From Micromonospora endolithica (GTDB lineage Bacteria; Actinomycetota; Actinomycetes; Mycobacteriales; Micromonosporaceae): 64,000 nucleotides of DNA. A program made the translations under genes and the position numbers. Position 1 is the stretch's first letter. The number at the start of each line of letters is the position of its first letter. Positions 61,235 to 64,000 of this stretch are shown here, one piece after another. The stretch is from NCBI RefSeq assembly GCF_003626595.1, contig NZ_RBAK01000001.1:1217761-1281760 (forward strand), written 5' to 3'. The notes beneath the pieces were generated by a model. The model searched no databases, was not told where the DNA came from, and worked only from the letters and a program-made list of their open reading frames with translations.

Positions 61235-62380
61235 ATGCCGAAAATTGCGGTCGTCACGAACCTCGCACCTGGCTTAAACGGCGGCATACAGAGATTCGCA
61301 AAATCACTATTGGCATGCGCCAGACCGCCATCACATACCGTAGATCTTGTTTATCTCGAGGCGTCAGTCGGAGACCGTCACCCGCGTGCAGTCCAGAAAT
61401 GGTTCGACCAGAATGTTGAGCAGAAGGTCCCCTCATCGGAGGATCAGCGGACCGCGACAGAGCTTGTCCGCAGGCTTTCGCACTACAATCTAATAATAGT
61501 TGCGGGTTCCGCTCCTCTGCTGTTGCGCTGGGGTTATGCCCTGCGCAGGATCATCGAGTCGGGTTGCGCACCGGTCGTCTACTCAGCACTCTTTCCAATG
61601 CAAGAGATGGAGTACTATCTCGGACTCGGCCGGTCCCGACAACTAGCCGAAGTCATAGGCCCGCTGATTGCAACGAGTACGGCGACGGCGGTGCCCAGTG
61701 ACTACAGCGCCGGAGGCATTCGCCGCTTCCTCGGCAATGGCACCGCACTGGTCAAGGTCCCGCTCGGCGTGGACGTCGTGTTGCCAATGGGGCCGCCGGA
61801 CCTTCCCCACACGCCACGGTCCTACGTTGCCGCCGTCAGCAGGCTGGATCCGCTTGCGGCGCACAAGAACATCGCTTCGGTCCTCGAGTGTTGGCCCGAC
61901 GTCGTCCGCTTGACACCCGAGGCTGGGCTGGTGCTGATCGGCTCCGGCGGGCAGAAACTTCAGCCCGCCTCCTACATGATCCGGACGGGCGGTGTTTCGG
62001 ACGACAGGCGGTCGGCGATCGTGGCTCGAAGCCATGCCTTCGTTTTCCCGTCGGCCATCGAAGCGTTCGGCTTGGCCGCAGCCGAAGCGCTGGCACTCGG
62101 TACACCGGTGATCGCCATGAGGTGCGGCGCGATGCCGGAGCTGGTGGTGCATGGGGCGAACGGGTACCTGGTGGATGCCGAGGAGGTCGAAGTCCACTTG
62201 GGCGACCACCACGGAATGCACCTTCGACCGAATCGGGAACAACTCGTCACCGCGCTGAGCTCCCTGATGGACGAAGCCTGTCGAGCCGGCATGCGTGCCG
62301 CCGCTGCGGACAGTGTCAAGCACCTGACATGGCGCCGAGTGCTTGACACCTACCTAAGGCTTGGCGGAATTGCGCCGTGA
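61235..62380 (+). CDS. Glycosyltransferase family 4-like protein
   Basis: The 381-residue GT-B enzyme has PGLNGGIQRFAKSLL near its start (acceptor domain). The C-terminal donor domain shows VSRLDPLAAHKNIASVLE (~196-213), LVLIGSGGQ, AFVFPSAIEAFGLAAAEALALGTPVIAMRCGAMPELV (~268-304) with the EAFGLAAAEA retaining-GT signature, and VHGANGYLV. It transfers a nucleotide-activated sugar to an unknown acceptor, perhaps a cell-surface glycan or natural product. It follows the GT2-like gene after 19 bases, probably as one operon. Confidence 0.85.
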   Translation: MPKIAVVTNLAPGLNGGIQRFAKSLLACARPPSHTVDLVYLEASVGDRHPRAVQKWFDQNVEQKVPSSEDQRTATELVRRLSHYNLIIVAGSAPLLLRWGYALRRIIESGCAPVVYSALFPMQEMEYYLGLGRSRQLAEVIGPLIATSTATAVPSDYSAGGIRRFLGNGTALVKVPLGVDVVLPMGPPDLPHTPRSYVAAVSRLDPLAAHKNIASVLECWPDVVRLTPEAGLVLIGSGGQKLQPASYMIRTGGVSDDRRSAIVARSHAFVFPSAIEAFGLAAAEALALGTPVIAMRCGAMPELVVHGANGYLVDAEEVEVHLGDHHGMHLRPNREQLVTALSSLMDEACRAGMRAAAADSVKHLTWRRVLDTYLRLGGIAP

Positions 62381-62444
62381 GGTTCCCCGCGCGTGGTTCC
62401 GAATGGCGGTCCAGTGTAGGTGCGGCCCTAGCATAGGTGGACCT

Positions 62445-63047
62445 TTAATCGGCCTCGACGCGGTGCTGGTTCCAGTGCTTCTCCATCCAGGCGATGTGAC
62501 CGGGGTCGGGCTCTATCGCGAGCCGTTGACCCTGCAGAGTCGCGTAGCCCTCGTACGGGAGCAGGTCCTCACGCAGGTTGATCGTCAGGGTGTTCGGGTC
62601 GACGGCGATGTCTCCCTGGTCGAAGAGGCGGTGAAGGTCGCGCCTCATGAGCAGTCCACCGTCGTCGTGATGCAGGCCGACTGCAGCGTAGCTGTAGAGG
62701 TGCGCGGCCTCCAGGGCGGCGGCGGGACCGGGTCCGGTGAAGGCGCAGACGGGCCCCATGGTCGCGAGCAGGCGTCGCCTGAACTCGCGTTGGCCCACCC
62801 GTACGCGGACCTGCACCTGCCGATGGCCGTCCCTGCCCGGCCGCTGCCGGGCGGTCGACCTGTGTAGAGCTGCGACGGCCCGTGATATGCCGACGTTCTC
62901 CAGTGCCTCGAGGAATGCGTCCCAGCGTAGTGCGCGCATGCTGTGCTGGGAGCGTGGGGAGACGCAGAGATCGCGTAGGGTCGGGCCGTCGAGGCAGCCG
63001 CCGAGGTCGATCCAGTTGGCGTCGTGGCGGCTGCTATTCAGTCCCAT
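62445..63047 (-). CDS. HNH endonuclease-like protein, possibly 5'-truncated
   Basis: From ATG 63047 the 200-residue product contains CAFTGPGPAAALEAAHLYSY (~101-120), with the first HNH His in AAH, and GLLMRRDLHRLFDQGDIAVD (~131-150), with the final His in LHRLF. This is the HNH_2 pattern of restriction-type or McrA-like nucleases. The upstream frame stays open but overlaps the IS481-type relic, so the original N-terminus may have been replaced. It converges with the GT4 gene and borders the mobile relics on the right. Confidence 0.72.
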   Translation of the reverse strand: MGLNSSRHDANWIDLGGCLDGPTLRDLCVSPRSQHSMRALRWDAFLEALENVGISRAVAALHRSTARQRPGRDGHRQVQVRVRVGQREFRRRLLATMGPVCAFTGPGPAAALEAAHLYSYAAVGLHHDDGGLLMRRDLHRLFDQGDIAVDPNTLTINLREDLLPYEGYATLQGQRLAIEPDPGHIAWMEKHWNQHRVEAD

Positions 63048-63125
63048 GACATCTGTCAGTGTTGAAATCCCGATACATGTGTCAGTTGGTAGGGATCTTG
63101 GGCGGGCTGGTTCATGGTGCCTGGC

Positions 63126-63736
63126 ATGGCTTCTCGGCGGCATGTCATGAACCTGCTCGATGCCCAGTTGGCTGCGGGGGTGCGGATCAACGTGGCCGAG
63201 TTCGCGCGCGAGCATGGTGTGTCCGTCCATACGGTGTATCGGCATCAGGCACGGATCCGGGACGAGGGTGAATGGCATGCGCGTTTCCGGCGGCCGCACA
63301 GCAGTCCGCGGGTGACGCCGCCGGACTTGGACGCCTGGATCTGCAAGCGATGCCCTGATCGAGGTGCACGCCGCTACCGGTCCGGCATGGCTGGGGCCCT
63401 CAAGGTCGACGATCAACCGGGTCCTGGCCCGACATGACCTGCTCGAACGGAACCCGGCGAAACGGCCGCGCAGCTCGTTCCGGCGGTTCGTCTACGCCCG
63501 GCCCAGGGACTGCTACCAGATCGACGCCACGAACGTCCGGCTCGCCGACGGCAGCCTCGCCGCGGTCTTCGACGTCCTGGACGACTGCACCCGAACCCTC
63601 GTCGGCTGTCACGCGACGATCGCGGAGACCGCCGAAGGCGCGGTCACCGCGGTCAGGCAGGCCTTCGGCGAGTACGGCGTCCCAGCGATCGTGTTGTCCG
63701 ACAACGGCACCGCATTCACCAGCCGACTGACCCGGC
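63126..63736 (+). pseudogene. IS481-like transposase, frameshifted and truncated
   Basis: From ATG 63126, NVAEFAREHGVSVHTVYRHQ gives the N-terminal helix-turn-helix of IS481-type transposases. Near 63350 the frame breaks (WICK, then DALIEVHAATGPAW in another frame). An rve/DDE domain follows with CYQIDATNVRLADG (first Asp), TRTLVGCHATIAETAEGAV and IVLSDNGTAFTS (second Asp). Homology stops at about 63736, before the final Glu, where an IS256-type relic starts on the other strand. Confidence 0.8.
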
Positions 63737-63765
63737 CCGGATCGATCTCCACGTTCGTTCAGGCT

Positions 63766-64000
63766 TCCATCTCGTCCAGGACGTTGTCGGCGACCCGGCT
63801 GATCAACTCCCGGGACACGTCGGCGTCATACACGTCCGCCAGATGCGCGGAGATCTCCCCGGTGGTCAACCCTTTGGCATAAGCGACAGGATCGTTTCGT
63901 TGAACCCGTCTAACCGGCGGGTGTGCTTCGGCACGATCCGTGGCGTGAACGACCCGGCCCGGTCCCGCGGGACCTGGATCCGCACCGGCCCGACCTCGGT
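63766..64000 (-). pseudogene. IS256-family transposase fragment running off the window
   Basis: On the minus strand the edge segment reads TEVGPVRIQVPRDRAGSFTP, RIVPKHTRRLDGFNETILSL, then after a one-base loss near 63880, AKGLTTGEISAHLADVYDAD and LISRVADNVLDEMEA followed by a stop. This matches residues just before the DDE core of the transposase at 55-56 kb, but it differs enough to be another IS. Its N-terminus lies beyond the window. Confidence 0.8.

Noticed and set aside
1..64000. tRNA, rRNA, riboswitch and CRISPR features
   Set aside because: No cloverleaf with a conserved T-loop, no rRNA-like segment, no recognised aptamer core and no regularly spaced repeats were seen by eye.

Overview
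The window is high-GC actinobacterial DNA. Its many GTG starts, 4-bp ATGA/GTGA gene overlaps, secreted plant-polysaccharide hydrolases (CBM2 linker protein, GH10, GH43, GH3), ECF41 sigma factor, LtrA, PhoX/DUF839 and MpaB proteins fit a soil member of the Micromonosporaceae, most likely Micromonospora. That genus call is an inference from family content and codon style. No rRNA, tRNA or CRISPR array was seen.

Left part (1-16.9 kb): the 3' end of a secreted PHB/acetylxylan-esterase-type enzyme with a C-terminal CBM2; a membrane molybdopterin oxidoreductase with a coupled membrane protein; an ECF41 sigma factor with its cognate COE-type NAD(P)-binding protein and a plausible ECF41 promoter; several single-gene enzymes (alpha/beta hydrolases, transglutaminase-like, YciO/Sua5-like, MBL-fold); a decayed DinB-family gene; an LRV-repeat protein; a Tat-exported hydrolase behind a 44-codon mini-gene with a perfect palindrome; LtrA; and the GlcD/GlcF glycolate-oxidase pair.

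Central metabolic part (16.9-41.7 kb): two carbohydrate loci meet at a shared terminator. The first is a long minus-strand operon (GntR regulator, unknown TIM-barrel-like protein, peptide-type ABC transporter, enolase-superfamily dehydratase, SDR, RraA-like protein, secreted glycosidase). A 2-oxoglutarate-semialdehyde-dehydrogenase-type gene diverges from it across an 18-bp palindromic operator. It looks like a sugar or sugar-acid import and oxidation pathway. The second is a xylan/xylo-oligosaccharide locus: GH3, a binding-protein-dependent sugar importer, two LacI regulators, GH43 and a secreted GH10 xylanase, with related palindromes in front of the operons.

Right part (41.7-64 kb): stand-alone genes (PhoX, P-loop kinase, lipoprotein, phosphatase, methyltransferases, MpaB, DHFR-like), then a graveyard of broken genes (frameshifted ATPase, two FAD-monooxygenase N-termini, an opposed ATPase relic, ABC ATPase tail), a secreted three-repeat protein, and a mosaic of truncated integrase, IS256, IS5 and IS481-type transposases. 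Between these mobile relics lies an island with visibly lower GC (about 56.9-63.0 kb). It holds a two-gene module (alpha/beta-hydrolase fused to a STAND/NB-ARC NTPase, plus a TPR-like partner), two divergent glycosyltransferases and an HNH endonuclease-like gene. The hydrolase-STAND/TPR pair is the best candidate in the window for an uncharacterised biological-conflict (defence) system.
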